Both the position numbers and the translations under genes were made by a program. Shown piece after piece: positions 46,697-54,977 of a stretch of 64,000 nucleotides of DNA; positions within the stretch are counted from its first letter, which is position 1; every line of letters begins with the position of its first letter. This stretch comes from Burkholderiales bacterium (GTDB lineage: Bacteria > Pseudomonadota > Gammaproteobacteria > Burkholderiales > Burkholderiaceae_C). The stretch covers positions 1-64,000 of the forward strand of contig JACRAY010000013.1 in NCBI GenBank assembly GCA_016213325.1, in the 5' to 3' direction. The notes under the pieces were generated by a model. It made no database searches and was not told the origin of the DNA. It was given only the letters and a program-made list of their open reading frames with translations.

Positions 46697-46957
46697 ATGA
46701 GAACGACTGTGGGCTGGGCCGCTTCCGATGCGACGCGTCCCTGGGGCGCAACGCTCATCTACATCGCCGCGGCCGTGTTGCGTGCGGCGAGCGACGTGCT
46801 GTCGCGGGTGGCGGCGCGCATCGACGAGGCGCGCGCCGTGCCGCCGGTGTACGAGGTGGAATTCCACGGCTTGTACCGCGAAGCCGGGGCGCCCGAAGGG
46901 GCGCTCTACATCAACGGCGAACTGGTCGGGTGGATAGAGGGCGTCAGCAAGCTCTGA
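46697..46957 (+). CDS. Small hypothetical protein downstream of an attenuator-like element
   Basis: 86 residues (starts MRTTVGWAASDATRPWGATL). A hydrophobic stretch (LIYIAAAVLRAASDVL) may be a membrane-associated helix, and the tail VYEVEFHGLYREAGAPEGALYINGELVGWI looks like a small beta domain. AGGAGA lies 8 bases before the ATG. It overlaps the convergent ligase gene by 14 bases. No family was recognised. Confidence 0.6.
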   Translation: MRTTVGWAASDATRPWGATLIYIAAAVLRAASDVLSRVAARIDEARAVPPVYEVEFHGLYREAGAPEGALYINGELVGWIEGVSKL

Positions 46958-48479
46958 TGTACTGCTCGCGCAGTTCGCGCTTCAGCACCTTGCCGATGTC
47001 GCTGCGGGGGAGTTCCTCCACGTAGCGCACATCGGCCAGGCGCTGGGTCTTGCCGAGCCGCTGGTTGGCCCAGTCGCGCAGCGCCGCCGGCTCCGGTGCG
47101 CCGGGTGCTGCGACGACGAAAGCCACCGGCGACTCGCCCCAGGCCTCGGACGGTACGCCCACCACCGCCGCTTCGCGCACGGCCTCGTGGCCGCGCAGCA
47201 CCGACTCGAGGTCGCTCGGGTAGATGTTGAAGCCACCGCTGATCACCATGTCCTTGCGCCGGTCCATCAGCGCGAGGAAGCCGTCGGCATCGAAGCGGCC
47301 GACGTCGCCGGTGCGGATGAAGCGGTGGCCGTGTTCGTCGTACCACTCGGCCTCGCGGGTCTTGCCCGACTGGTTGTGGTAGCCCGTCATCATCGAAGCC
47401 GACCGCCCCACGATCTCGCCCACCTCGCCGTGCGGGAGCTCGCGGCCCGCTTCGTCGACCACGCGGATGTCGTGGCCGTCGGCCGGCTTGCCCACGGTGT
47501 GCAGCTTGTCGCGGAAGTTGTGCGCCTCCAGCACGCAGGTGCCGCCGCCTTCGGTCATGCCGTAGTACTCCACCAGCCCGCCCGGCCAGCGCGCGAGCAC
47601 GTCGGCCTTGAGCGCCGCGGCGAACGGCGCGCTGGTGCAGAACTTCATGCGGAACGACGACAGGTCATGCCGGTCGAAGTCGGGCAGCGCCATCAGGCGC
47701 TGGTACTGCACCGGCACCAGCATGGCATGCGTGGCCCGCACCTCCTCGGCCAGCTGCAGGTAGGCGACGGGGTCGAAGCGGCCTTGCGATAGAACCAGTG
47801 TGCCGCCCTTTGCGAGCGCCGGGAACACGCAGACCAGCGTGGTGTTGGAGCACAGCGAGGTAGCCACCAGCGCCACCGCATCGGGTCCGTAGCCATAGCC
47901 CTCGGCACGCGCCACGTGCGCCCAGCGCATGGCGTGCGGCTGCACGATGCCCTTGGGCGCGCCGGTGGTGCCCGACGAATAGATGATGTTGAACGGCCAG
48001 TCGGGTTCGATCTGCACCGCGTCGGGTTCGGCGTCGCGCGGCGCGAGCCACTGCTCCAGGGGCACACCGCCGCTGGCGGCCAGCGCGATGCGCGGCGGTC
48101 CGTCGAAGGCGGGCACCGACTCGTCGACGAACAGGAACCGCGCTTCGCTGTCGGCCGCCATGCCCGCCAGCTGTTCGGGCAGAGGCCCTACCGGCAGGGG
48201 GGCCACTGCCACACCGGCGCGCAGCGCGCCGATGAAGACGGCGACGTACTCGATCGAGTTGGCGCCGCAGATGGCGATGGCCTGCGTCGGCCGCACGCCG
48301 TCGCGCTGCAGTGCCGCGGCCACGCGGTCGGCCAGAGCGTCGAGTTCGGCCCACGACAGCTTGCGCCGTGCCTGTCGCAGGGCGGCTTGCGCAGGCCGCG
48401 CTCGCGCATGCTGCCGGATGAGGTCGGGGACGGCCTGGAACGGCGGCAGAGCGGCGGGTACGGCTCGTTGTTGTGTCAT
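46944..48479 (-). CDS. AMP-forming acyl-CoA synthetase/ligase
   Basis: 511 residues of the ANL superfamily. The AMP-binding P-loop is IIYSSGTTGAPKGI, then the motif EYYGMTEGGG, the hinge RTGDVGRFDADGF and the C-terminal lysine in RSDIGKVLKRELR. It should adenylate a carboxylic acid and pass it to CoA. The substrate pocket shows no clear family-specific residues; fatty or aromatic acids are both possible. ATG 48479 begins MTQQRAVPAALPP; no Shine-Dalgarno is visible. Confidence 0.9.
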   Translation of the reverse strand: MTQQRAVPAALPPFQAVPDLIRQHARARPAQAALRQARRKLSWAELDALADRVAAALQRDGVRPTQAIAICGANSIEYVAVFIGALRAGVAVAPLPVGPLPEQLAGMAADSEARFLFVDESVPAFDGPPRIALAASGGVPLEQWLAPRDAEPDAVQIEPDWPFNIIYSSGTTGAPKGIVQPHAMRWAHVARAEGYGYGPDAVALVATSLCSNTTLVCVFPALAKGGTLVLSQGRFDPVAYLQLAEEVRATHAMLVPVQYQRLMALPDFDRHDLSSFRMKFCTSAPFAAALKADVLARWPGGLVEYYGMTEGGGTCVLEAHNFRDKLHTVGKPADGHDIRVVDEAGRELPHGEVGEIVGRSASMMTGYHNQSGKTREAEWYDEHGHRFIRTGDVGRFDADGFLALMDRRKDMVISGGFNIYPSDLESVLRGHEAVREAAVVGVPSEAWGESPVAFVVAAPGAPEPAALRDWANQRLGKTQRLADVRYVEELPRSDIGKVLKRELREQYIRAC

Positions 48480-48626
48480 GGGCAAATTGAACGCAAGCGC
48501 GGCGGGCCGCGCCAAGAGGGGAAACTCGGGGCGGACATGTCCGACACGGCGCGGCTGCCCGCACCGACTTCGCGCCAGCCCGGCCGCACGCCACACTGGA
48601 AGCCAATGAACCCAAGGGGAGTGCAC

Positions 48627-48950
48627 ATGGCTTACAGCAGCATCCTGGGCGCGGACCGAGCGCCCGCCCAGCCCGCAGGCCGCGACGCCGACGCGCTGGG
48701 GCCGAGCGACAATTCCGACTCCGGCAGCGACACCATCGGCACGCGCGAAGGACGCGCCGACAGCGACTCGGCCGGGACCGGTGAACGCGGCGCCGTGGTG
48801 GGTGCCGATGCGGTCGAAGGCGGAGATATCCTGCCGGACCGCGTGGTGAACCTGGCCGACAACGAAGCTTCGCCGCCGGCAGGCGCGCAAGCGCAGGAGT
48901 TCACCGACCTCGACGCCGAAGCCGAGGGAGACACCACCGACGACGCCTAA
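48627..48950 (+). CDS. Acidic disordered hypothetical protein
   Basis: 107 residues (starts MAYSSILGADRAP), rich in Asp, Glu, Gly, Ser and Ala, and likely unfolded. Characteristic pieces are SDNSDSGSDTIGT and ADSDSAGTGERG, followed by DILPDRVVNL and a strongly acidic tail. It has no Cys, signal or membrane segment. AAGGGGA lies 6 bases before the ATG. It overlaps the convergent arginase gene by four bases. Confidence 0.65.
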   Translation: MAYSSILGADRAPAQPAGRDADALGPSDNSDSGSDTIGTREGRADSDSAGTGERGAVVGADAVEGGDILPDRVVNLADNEASPPAGAQAQEFTDLDAEAEGDTTDDA

Positions 48951-49855
48951 CGCGCCAGCGTCGAAGCCCCGAACAGGCTCTGGATGAATTCCACGGCCAG
49001 TTCGGCAGTGCGGTTGCGCACGTCGAGCGCCGGGTTGATCTCGACCACGTCGAGCGAGCGCAGCCGCCCGGTGTCGGCAATCATCTCCATGCACAGCTGC
49101 ATCTCGCGATAGGTCGGGCCGCCGCGCACGCCCGTGCCTACCCCGGGCGCCTCCATCGGGTCCAGGCAGTCCAGGTCGAAGCTCACGTGCAAGTGCGTGT
49201 TCTCGTCCACGTCCGCCAGCACCTCGGTCATGGTGTGGCGCATGCCGTGCTCGTCGATGTGCCGCATGTCGTATACCGACAGGCCCAGCCGGCGGATCGC
49301 CTCTTTCTCCTCGGCGTCGACGCTGCGGATGCCGATGAAGTCGATCTGCTCCGGCGTGATCGCCACGCGCTCGCCGCTCCAGCCCACCAGCGCAGGGGGG
49401 CCGTGCCCCAGCAGGCACGACACCGGCATGCCGTGCAGGTTGCCGGTGGGGCTGCTGTTCTCTGTGTTGACGTCGGAGTGCGCGTCGAGCCAGATCACGC
49501 GCAGGTGCTGCCCCTGCTCGCGGCAATGCCGTGCGACGGCGCTGATCGAGCCGATGCCCAGGCAGTGGTCACCGCCCATCAGCAGCGGGACGTGGCCGAG
49601 CCGCAGCGCGCCGGCCACCGAATCGAACACCGCCCGGTTCCAAGCAACCACTTCCGCCAGGTGGCGCACGCCGCCGTGCGGCGGCTCCCACGGGTTGGGC
49701 GGCCCGGCCAGGTTGCCGTGGTCGATCACGTTCAGGCGGTAGGCCCGCAAGGCGTCGAACAGCCCGGCCACGCGCAGCGCGTCGGGCCCCATGCCCGCGC
49801 CGCGCACGCTGGCGCCGACGTCGGTGGGTGCGCCGATGAGGCTGACGGTGTGCAT
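48947..49855 (-). CDS. rocF: Arginase
   Basis: 302 residues, normal for bacterial arginase. The manganese ligands are seen in GGDHCLG (His), WLDAHSDVN (two Asp and a His) and VSFDLDCLDP (two Asp). NLHGMPVSCLLG and EINPALD are further arginase features and separate it from agmatinases. It splits arginine to ornithine and urea in the cytoplasm. AAGAGGA lies 7 bases before the ATG. The asparaginase gene upstream on the same strand, 18 bases away, suggests a shared amino-acid-catabolism unit. Confidence 0.93.
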   Translation of the reverse strand: MHTVSLIGAPTDVGASVRGAGMGPDALRVAGLFDALRAYRLNVIDHGNLAGPPNPWEPPHGGVRHLAEVVAWNRAVFDSVAGALRLGHVPLLMGGDHCLGIGSISAVARHCREQGQHLRVIWLDAHSDVNTENSSPTGNLHGMPVSCLLGHGPPALVGWSGERVAITPEQIDFIGIRSVDAEEKEAIRRLGLSVYDMRHIDEHGMRHTMTEVLADVDENTHLHVSFDLDCLDPMEAPGVGTGVRGGPTYREMQLCMEMIADTGRLRSLDVVEINPALDVRNRTAELAVEFIQSLFGASTLAR

Positions 49856-49873
49856 GGGCGGTCCTCTTTTTTG

Positions 49874-50881
49874 CTAGGCGCCGATTGTGAGCTTGAACAC
49901 CACCTTGCGCTCGCCTACCTGCGTGCCCTTGGTGTTGGCGATCGCCTCGTTGCGCCACGGCCGCAGCTCCTCGCGCTGACGCGCGTCGAGCCAGCCCAGC
50001 TGGTCGAGTACCGCGATGGTGGCGGCATGCAGGGCGAGCTTGTTGCCGTCGATCACCTTGATGGCGAAAGCCTGGCCGCGGCTGCGGCTGGCGAACACCT
50101 GCACCGCCTCGGCGCCGACCTTGGTGACCCAGTCGCCGCGGCCTGCGCGCATGAAGGCGAGGTCGTTGCGGCCGGTGCCGGACACCAGCTCGGGATGCGA
50201 GGCCATGGCGTCGGCCAGCGGCGCGAAGGCTTCGCCGAATTCGTGGTCGGCAAAGCCCGTGGCCAGCCGCGCGTAGGCGCGCGCCAGCCCGGCAAGCGGC
50301 ATCGCGTAGTTGGGCGCCGAGCAGCCGTCGGTGCCGGCCTTCAGGTCCCCGGGCGCCAGGCCGGCCGCTGCGGCCACGTCGCGCCGGATCGCCTGCTGCA
50401 ACGGATGTGCCGGTGCCAGGTAGTTGACGGTGGGCAAGCCGTGCACCACGCAGTAGCCGAGGAAGCCCGAGTGCTTGCCGCTGCAGTTGTGGTGGCGCTC
50501 GTCGTAGTGCTCGGGCACGGGGCCGACACCGTACTCGACGTAGTACGGCACGTGGCAGCCGCACTGCAGCGCCTTGTAGGTGAGCCCCGCCTTGTCGAGC
50601 ATGTCCTGCACCTGCTCGACATGCATGGGCTCGCCGCTATGGCTGGCGCAGGCCAGCGCCAGGTTTCGGCTCGTGTAGCCCAGCTTGGCCGCGCCGCCGC
50701 TGCGCACGAACGGCAACGCCTGCAGCGCCTTCAGCGTCGAACGGGTGAACGTGACCCACTGCGGATCGCCGGCCCGTGCCAGCACGCGCCCCTGCGTGTC
50801 GCACACGGCCACCACGCCGAAGTGCATGTTCTCCAGCGTGCCGCCGCGCAAGGTTTCGATCAGGGGGACGAGTCCGGTCAT
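49874..50881 (-). CDS. Rhizobium etli-type L-asparaginase
   Basis: 335 residues of the asparaginase family typified by R. etli ReAV, not the E. coli AnsA/AnsB fold. The catalytic pairs appear at S48 and K51 (RSTLK) and S80 (ASHSGEP), the same numbers I recall for ReAV, and the metal site at C133, K136 (NCSGKHSG) and C187 (DGCSAPNY), two less than in ReAV. It hydrolyses asparagine to aspartate and ammonia, without known glutaminase activity in the family. GATAAT on the minus strand (50889-50894) ends 7 bases before the ATG. Confidence 0.9.
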   Translation of the reverse strand: MTGLVPLIETLRGGTLENMHFGVVAVCDTQGRVLARAGDPQWVTFTRSTLKALQALPFVRSGGAAKLGYTSRNLALACASHSGEPMHVEQVQDMLDKAGLTYKALQCGCHVPYYVEYGVGPVPEHYDERHHNCSGKHSGFLGYCVVHGLPTVNYLAPAHPLQQAIRRDVAAAAGLAPGDLKAGTDGCSAPNYAMPLAGLARAYARLATGFADHEFGEAFAPLADAMASHPELVSGTGRNDLAFMRAGRGDWVTKVGAEAVQVFASRSRGQAFAIKVIDGNKLALHAATIAVLDQLGWLDARQREELRPWRNEAIANTKGTQVGERKVVFKLTIGA

Positions 50882-50888
50882 CGCCCCA

Positions 50889-50940
50889 ATTATCCCTGTC
50901 GCCCGCTTGACGAGCTTTCCCCGCGGCTCACCCCCACAAT
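50889..50940. promoter_or_regulatory. Divergent -10 boxes of asparaginase and carboxyltransferase genes
   Basis: GATAAT (50894 to 50889, minus strand) and CACAAT (50935-50940, plus strand) each end exactly 7 bases before their start codons. Neither gene has a Shine-Dalgarno. Both would give leaderless mRNAs from this 66-base gap. Confidence 0.45.
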
Positions 50941-50947
50941 CGCGGCC

Positions 50948-52765
50948 ATGACCCAAGTCCGCTCCCCGTTGCAGGCCCAGGTGGTGCAGTGGCAGGTGGC
51001 GCCCGGCGACACCGTGCGCCAGGGCGACCTGCTGGTCGTGCTGGAAGCGATGAAGATGGAGCATGAGGTGCGTAGTCCCGTGACGGGGCGCGTGGGCGAG
51101 TGCCTGTTTGGCGAAGGCGAGACGGTGGGCAAGGATGAGGTGCTGGCGGTGCTGGCACAAGGTGGGGATGAGGTGGCGGCGGGCGAGGCGGTGGTGGAAC
51201 AGTTGCGGTCCGGCATTCGGGCTGACCTGCAACGAATCCGTGAACGGCACGCCCTGACACTCGACGGAGCACGCCCCGGCGCCGTCGCGAGGCGCCACGC
51301 GCTGGGCCTGCGCACAGCACGGGAGAACGTGGACGACCTGTGCGACGCCGGCAGCTTCACCGAATACGGCGCGCTCGCTTATGCCGCGCAGCGCAGCCGC
51401 CGCAGCGAGGACGACCTCATCCGCAACACGCCGGCCGACGGCATGGTCACCGGCATCGGCAGCATCAACGGCGAACTGGTCGGGCCTGAGCGCTCGCGCG
51501 CCGTCGTGCTGGCCTACGACGCCACCGTGCTGGCAGGCACACAGGGGATGCGCAACCACCAGAAGACCGACCGGCTGCTCGACATCGCGGCGCGCAACCG
51601 GCTGCCGGTGGTGCTGTTTGCCGAAGGCGGCGGCGGGCGGCCGGGCGACACCGACATGCCCATCGTGGCGGGACTGCATGTGACGACGTTCGCCAGCCTG
51701 GCCCGGCTGAACGGCCAAGTGCCGCTGGTGGGCATCGCCGCGGGCCGCTGCTTTGCCGGCAATGCGGCGCTGCTGGGCTGCTGCGACGTGATCATTGCCA
51801 CGCGCGCCAGCAACATCGGCATGGGCGGCCCGGCGATGGTGGAAGGCGGCGGGCTCGGCGTGTACCGCCCGGAAGAGATCGGGCCCAGCGGCGTGCAGCA
51901 CGCCAATGGCGTGATCGACGTGCTGGTCGACGATGAAGCAGCGGCGGTGCAGGCGGCGCGCCACTACCTGTCGTTCTTCCAGGGCCGCGTCCAGGCCTTC
52001 GAGGCACCCGACGGCGCGGCGCTGCGCGAGCTGGTGCCGGAAAACCGGCTGCGCGTGTACGACAGCCGCGCGGCGTTTTCGGGCCTCGCGGACCGGGGCA
52101 GCGTGCTTGAACTGCGCACAGGCTTTGGAACTGGCATCCACACAGCGCTCGCGCGCATCGAGGGCCGTCCGGTGGGCCTGCTGGCCAACAACCCGCTGCA
52201 CCTGGGTGGCGCCATCGATGCCGATGCGGCCGACAAGGCGGCGCGCTTCATGCAGCTGTGCAACGCGCATGGCCTGCCGTTGGTGAGCCTGGTCGACACG
52301 CCGGGCTTCATGGTGGGCCCGCAGGTCGAACAGGCTGCGCAGGTGCGCCACGTGAGCCGCATGTTCGTCGCCGCCGCGCACCTGTGCGTGCCCTTCTTCA
52401 GCGTCGTGCTGCGCAAGGGCTATGGGCTGGGCGCGATGGCCATGGCAGCCGGCGGCTTCCACGCGCCCGAGTCCACGGTGGCATGGCCGAGCGGTGAGTT
52501 CGGCGCCATGGGCCTGGAGGGCGCGGTGCGGCTGGGCTATCGCAAGGAACTCGAAGCGGTGCCGCCGGGCGCCGGGCGCGACGCGCTGTTCGAGCAGCTC
52601 GTCGCGAAGCAGTACCAGAACGGGCAGGCGATGCAGATGGCCGCAACGCTGGAGATCGACGCGGTGATCGACCCGGCCGGCACGCGAGCCTGGTTGTTGC
52701 GCGGCCTCGAGTCGTCATCAGCGCGTGCGCTGTCGGACCACACGCCGTCCATCGACACCTGGTAA
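50948..52765 (+). CDS. Biotinyl domain fused to acyl-CoA carboxyltransferase
   Basis: 605 residues. Residues about 1-75 are a biotin carrier domain with EAMKMEHEV (biotinylated Lys about 36). The rest is a carboxyltransferase of the propionyl/methylcrotonyl-CoA type: GTQGMRNHQKTDRLLDIA, LPVVLFAEGGGGRPGD, SNIGMGGPAMVEGGGLG and, in the C-terminal half, LVSLVDTPGFMVGP and RKGYGLGAMAMA. The biotin carboxylase subunit normally needed is not in the window, so it must be supplied elsewhere. The acyl-CoA substrate is unknown. CACAAT ends 7 bases before the ATG. Confidence 0.9.
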   Translation: MTQVRSPLQAQVVQWQVAPGDTVRQGDLLVVLEAMKMEHEVRSPVTGRVGECLFGEGETVGKDEVLAVLAQGGDEVAAGEAVVEQLRSGIRADLQRIRERHALTLDGARPGAVARRHALGLRTARENVDDLCDAGSFTEYGALAYAAQRSRRSEDDLIRNTPADGMVTGIGSINGELVGPERSRAVVLAYDATVLAGTQGMRNHQKTDRLLDIAARNRLPVVLFAEGGGGRPGDTDMPIVAGLHVTTFASLARLNGQVPLVGIAAGRCFAGNAALLGCCDVIIATRASNIGMGGPAMVEGGGLGVYRPEEIGPSGVQHANGVIDVLVDDEAAAVQAARHYLSFFQGRVQAFEAPDGAALRELVPENRLRVYDSRAAFSGLADRGSVLELRTGFGTGIHTALARIEGRPVGLLANNPLHLGGAIDADAADKAARFMQLCNAHGLPLVSLVDTPGFMVGPQVEQAAQVRHVSRMFVAAAHLCVPFFSVVLRKGYGLGAMAMAAGGFHAPESTVAWPSGEFGAMGLEGAVRLGYRKELEAVPPGAGRDALFEQLVAKQYQNGQAMQMAATLEIDAVIDPAGTRAWLLRGLESSSARALSDHTPSIDTW

Positions 52766-52862
52766 CGCTGTCCCACGCGCTGTTGCACTTGCGGCGCTTG
52801 CGTTCAGGCGGCGTTCATGCGGCCGCTTGCAGACTGGGGCACCTGATACCTAAGGAGGTCCC

Positions 52863-53951
52863 ATGAAGAACCTGTTCCTCAAGCCCGTCGCAGCCGCCGT
52901 GCTGCTCATCGTCCCGATGTCGGCCGCCCTCGTCGCCGCACCGGCCACCGCGCAGACGCGCGGTTATGTGGTTGCACAGGCGCCGGCGCCCGGCTTTGCG
53001 GCCGCAGCGCCGCAGATCGAGCGCTTCGTCATGCGCCAGCCGCAACGCATGGAGGCCGGCCGCGACCTGCGCTTCCGCATCGAAGGCGCGCCGGGTGCCG
53101 ACGCGTGGCTCGACATCCCGGGCGTGGTGCGCAACGTCGACCTGGCCGAGGTGCGCCCGGGCGTCTATGAAGGCCATTACACGATCCGCGTGCGCGACGA
53201 CCTCGACGCTTTCGACCGTGCGGTAGCCACGCTGCAGCGCAACGGCCTGCGAACGACCGCCCGCGTGGAGATGCGCGCCGAACGTGACTGGGACGACCGC
53301 GGCTGGCGCGACGCCCGCGGGCCGCGCATCACCGACATCACGCCGTCGCACGGCGACCGCGTGAACGAACGCGGCCGCACCGAGATCTCGGCGCGCATCC
53401 ACGACAACCGCAGCGGCGTCGACCGCCGCTCGATCCGCCTGCGCGTGGACGGCCGCGACGTGACGCGCGCTGCGCGCATCGATAACGACTCGGTGGTGTA
53501 TCGCGACGACCTGCGCGAAGGCCGCCACACCGCCGAGCTGGTGGTGCGCGACCGCCGCGGCAACGAGACGCGCCGCAGCTGGAGCTTCGACGTGGTGGAC
53601 CGCCACGAACGTATCGGCCAGCCGCCGCCGCCGCCGATGACGCTGGCTGTGACCAGCCACGCGCCCAACGCGTATATCGACTTCCGCGGCAACCTGCGGC
53701 TGGAAGGCGCCACGCTGCCGCACGCCACGGTGCGCGTGCAGGTGGACTCGGTCGCCAACGTGGGCGGCGTGATCGGGGTCAACCAGCCGGTGGCCGACCA
53801 GGTGGTGCAGGCCGATGCGTCGGGCCGCTTCGCGGTGGTCATCAGCCCGCGCGTGGTGCCGATCCCCGGTGCGCGCTATGACGTGCGGCTGACGGCCAGC
53901 GAAGGCGGCCACCAGGTCGAGCAGCGCCTGTCGCTGCACCAGCGCGGCTAA
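52863..53951 (+). CDS. Exported protein with Ig-like domains
   Basis: 362 residues with a signal peptide (MSAALVAAPATAQT). The mature part is beta-rich. ITDITPSHGDRVNERGRTEISARIHDN and the following VDRRSIRLRVDGRDVT to WSFDVVD match bacterial Ig-like folds; a second copy starts at LAVTSHAPNAYIDF and includes VRVQVDSVANVGG. It is Arg/Asp-rich and probably periplasmic or surface-attached. TAAGGAGGT (52851-52859) is a perfect complement to the 16S tail, the strongest ribosome-binding site in the window, so high expression is likely. Confidence 0.82.
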   Translation: MKNLFLKPVAAAVLLIVPMSAALVAAPATAQTRGYVVAQAPAPGFAAAAPQIERFVMRQPQRMEAGRDLRFRIEGAPGADAWLDIPGVVRNVDLAEVRPGVYEGHYTIRVRDDLDAFDRAVATLQRNGLRTTARVEMRAERDWDDRGWRDARGPRITDITPSHGDRVNERGRTEISARIHDNRSGVDRRSIRLRVDGRDVTRAARIDNDSVVYRDDLREGRHTAELVVRDRRGNETRRSWSFDVVDRHERIGQPPPPPMTLAVTSHAPNAYIDFRGNLRLEGATLPHATVRVQVDSVANVGGVIGVNQPVADQVVQADASGRFAVVISPRVVPIPGARYDVRLTASEGGHQVEQRLSLHQRG

Positions 53952-53974
53952 GCGCGCAGCGCGCTTCCAGCCCT

Positions 53975-54940
53975 TCAGCGCAGCACGGCCACCGCCGCGG
54001 AGAACGTGAAGAACGCCGCGGCGGTGGTCAGCAGGATGATCCGGGCAATGCGCCCGGCGTCCGCACCGAAGCGCTCGGCCAGCACGGCCACGTTGCTCGC
54101 ACTGGGCAAGGCGGCCACCAGTGTCATCACGGTCAGCGCGAAGGGGTCCAGCGGCAGGCCGGCAGCCTGCACCGCCCGGCCCACGCCATAGACCAACAGC
54201 GGATGCACGATGAGCTTGGCCAGCGCCACCGGCACGAAGTCTTTCGCCGGCAGCGGCCCCTGTTCATGCTGCGCCGCCAGCATCTGCGAACGCGCCAGCA
54301 CCGCACCGATGGTGAACAGGGCGACCGGCGAGGCCGAGTCGGCCATCAGGCTGATCGTGTCCCTGATCGGCTGCACTGGTTTCCATGCGAAAGCCGAAGA
54401 AACCCCGCCCAGCAGGATGGCCCAAGGCAGCGGATTGAACGCCACACCCTTCAAAGCCTTCTTCGCCGCCTCGGCCGCGCCGTGTTCGTCGGCGCCGTCC
54501 AGCCGCGACAACGCAACGCACAGCGACGTGGTGATCACCATGTCGATCGCGATCGCCAGGATGGCCGGCCCCGCCGCCTGCGCGCCGAGCAGCGCCACCA
54601 GCAGCGGCACGCCCATGAAGCCGGTGTTGGGAAAAGCCGCCACCAGCGCGCCGAACGCCGCATCGTTCCAGCGGATGCGCTCGTTCATGCTGAATTTCAC
54701 GGTGCCGGCCACCATGCACAACGCGCACGCCAGCCACACGACGATGCCGGCGGGGTCCAGCATCTGCGCGATGGGCGTGTTGGCGCCGAAGCGGTACAGC
54801 ATGCACGGCAGCGCGAAGAAGAGCACGAAAGTGTTGAGCCCGCCGATCGCCTCCAGCGGCATCATGCGGCGCTTGGCTGCGACGTAGCCCGCCAGCACCA
54901 GCGCGAAAAAAGGGAAGGTGACTCGCAAGATGTCAAGCAC
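53975..54940 (-). CDS. AEC-family transporter
   Basis: 321 residues with ten or so membrane helices, starting VTFPFFALVLAGYVAAKRRM. Helix breaks such as AFPNTGFMGVPLLVALLG and LPSASNVAVLAERFG identify the auxin efflux carrier/MadN-type family. Substrates in bacteria are often small dicarboxylates or amino acids but cannot be predicted here. The start is GTG; GACAAT on the minus strand (54947-54952) ends 6 bases before it. It diverges from rep with 37 bases between start codons. Confidence 0.9.
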   Translation of the reverse strand: MLDILRVTFPFFALVLAGYVAAKRRMMPLEAIGGLNTFVLFFALPCMLYRFGANTPIAQMLDPAGIVVWLACALCMVAGTVKFSMNERIRWNDAAFGALVAAFPNTGFMGVPLLVALLGAQAAGPAILAIAIDMVITTSLCVALSRLDGADEHGAAEAAKKALKGVAFNPLPWAILLGGVSSAFAWKPVQPIRDTISLMADSASPVALFTIGAVLARSQMLAAQHEQGPLPAKDFVPVALAKLIVHPLLVYGVGRAVQAAGLPLDPFALTVMTLVAALPSASNVAVLAERFGADAGRIARIILLTTAAAFFTFSAAVAVLR

Positions 54941-54977
54941 GGGGGCATTGTCTCAGGTCGGTATCATCCGTCCCCTG

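Noticed and set aside
49187..50947. In-frame upstream extension of the carboxyltransferase gene of nearly 600 codons
   Set aside because: It runs antisense to arginase and asparaginase, and the biotinyl domain starts naturally at ATG 50948.
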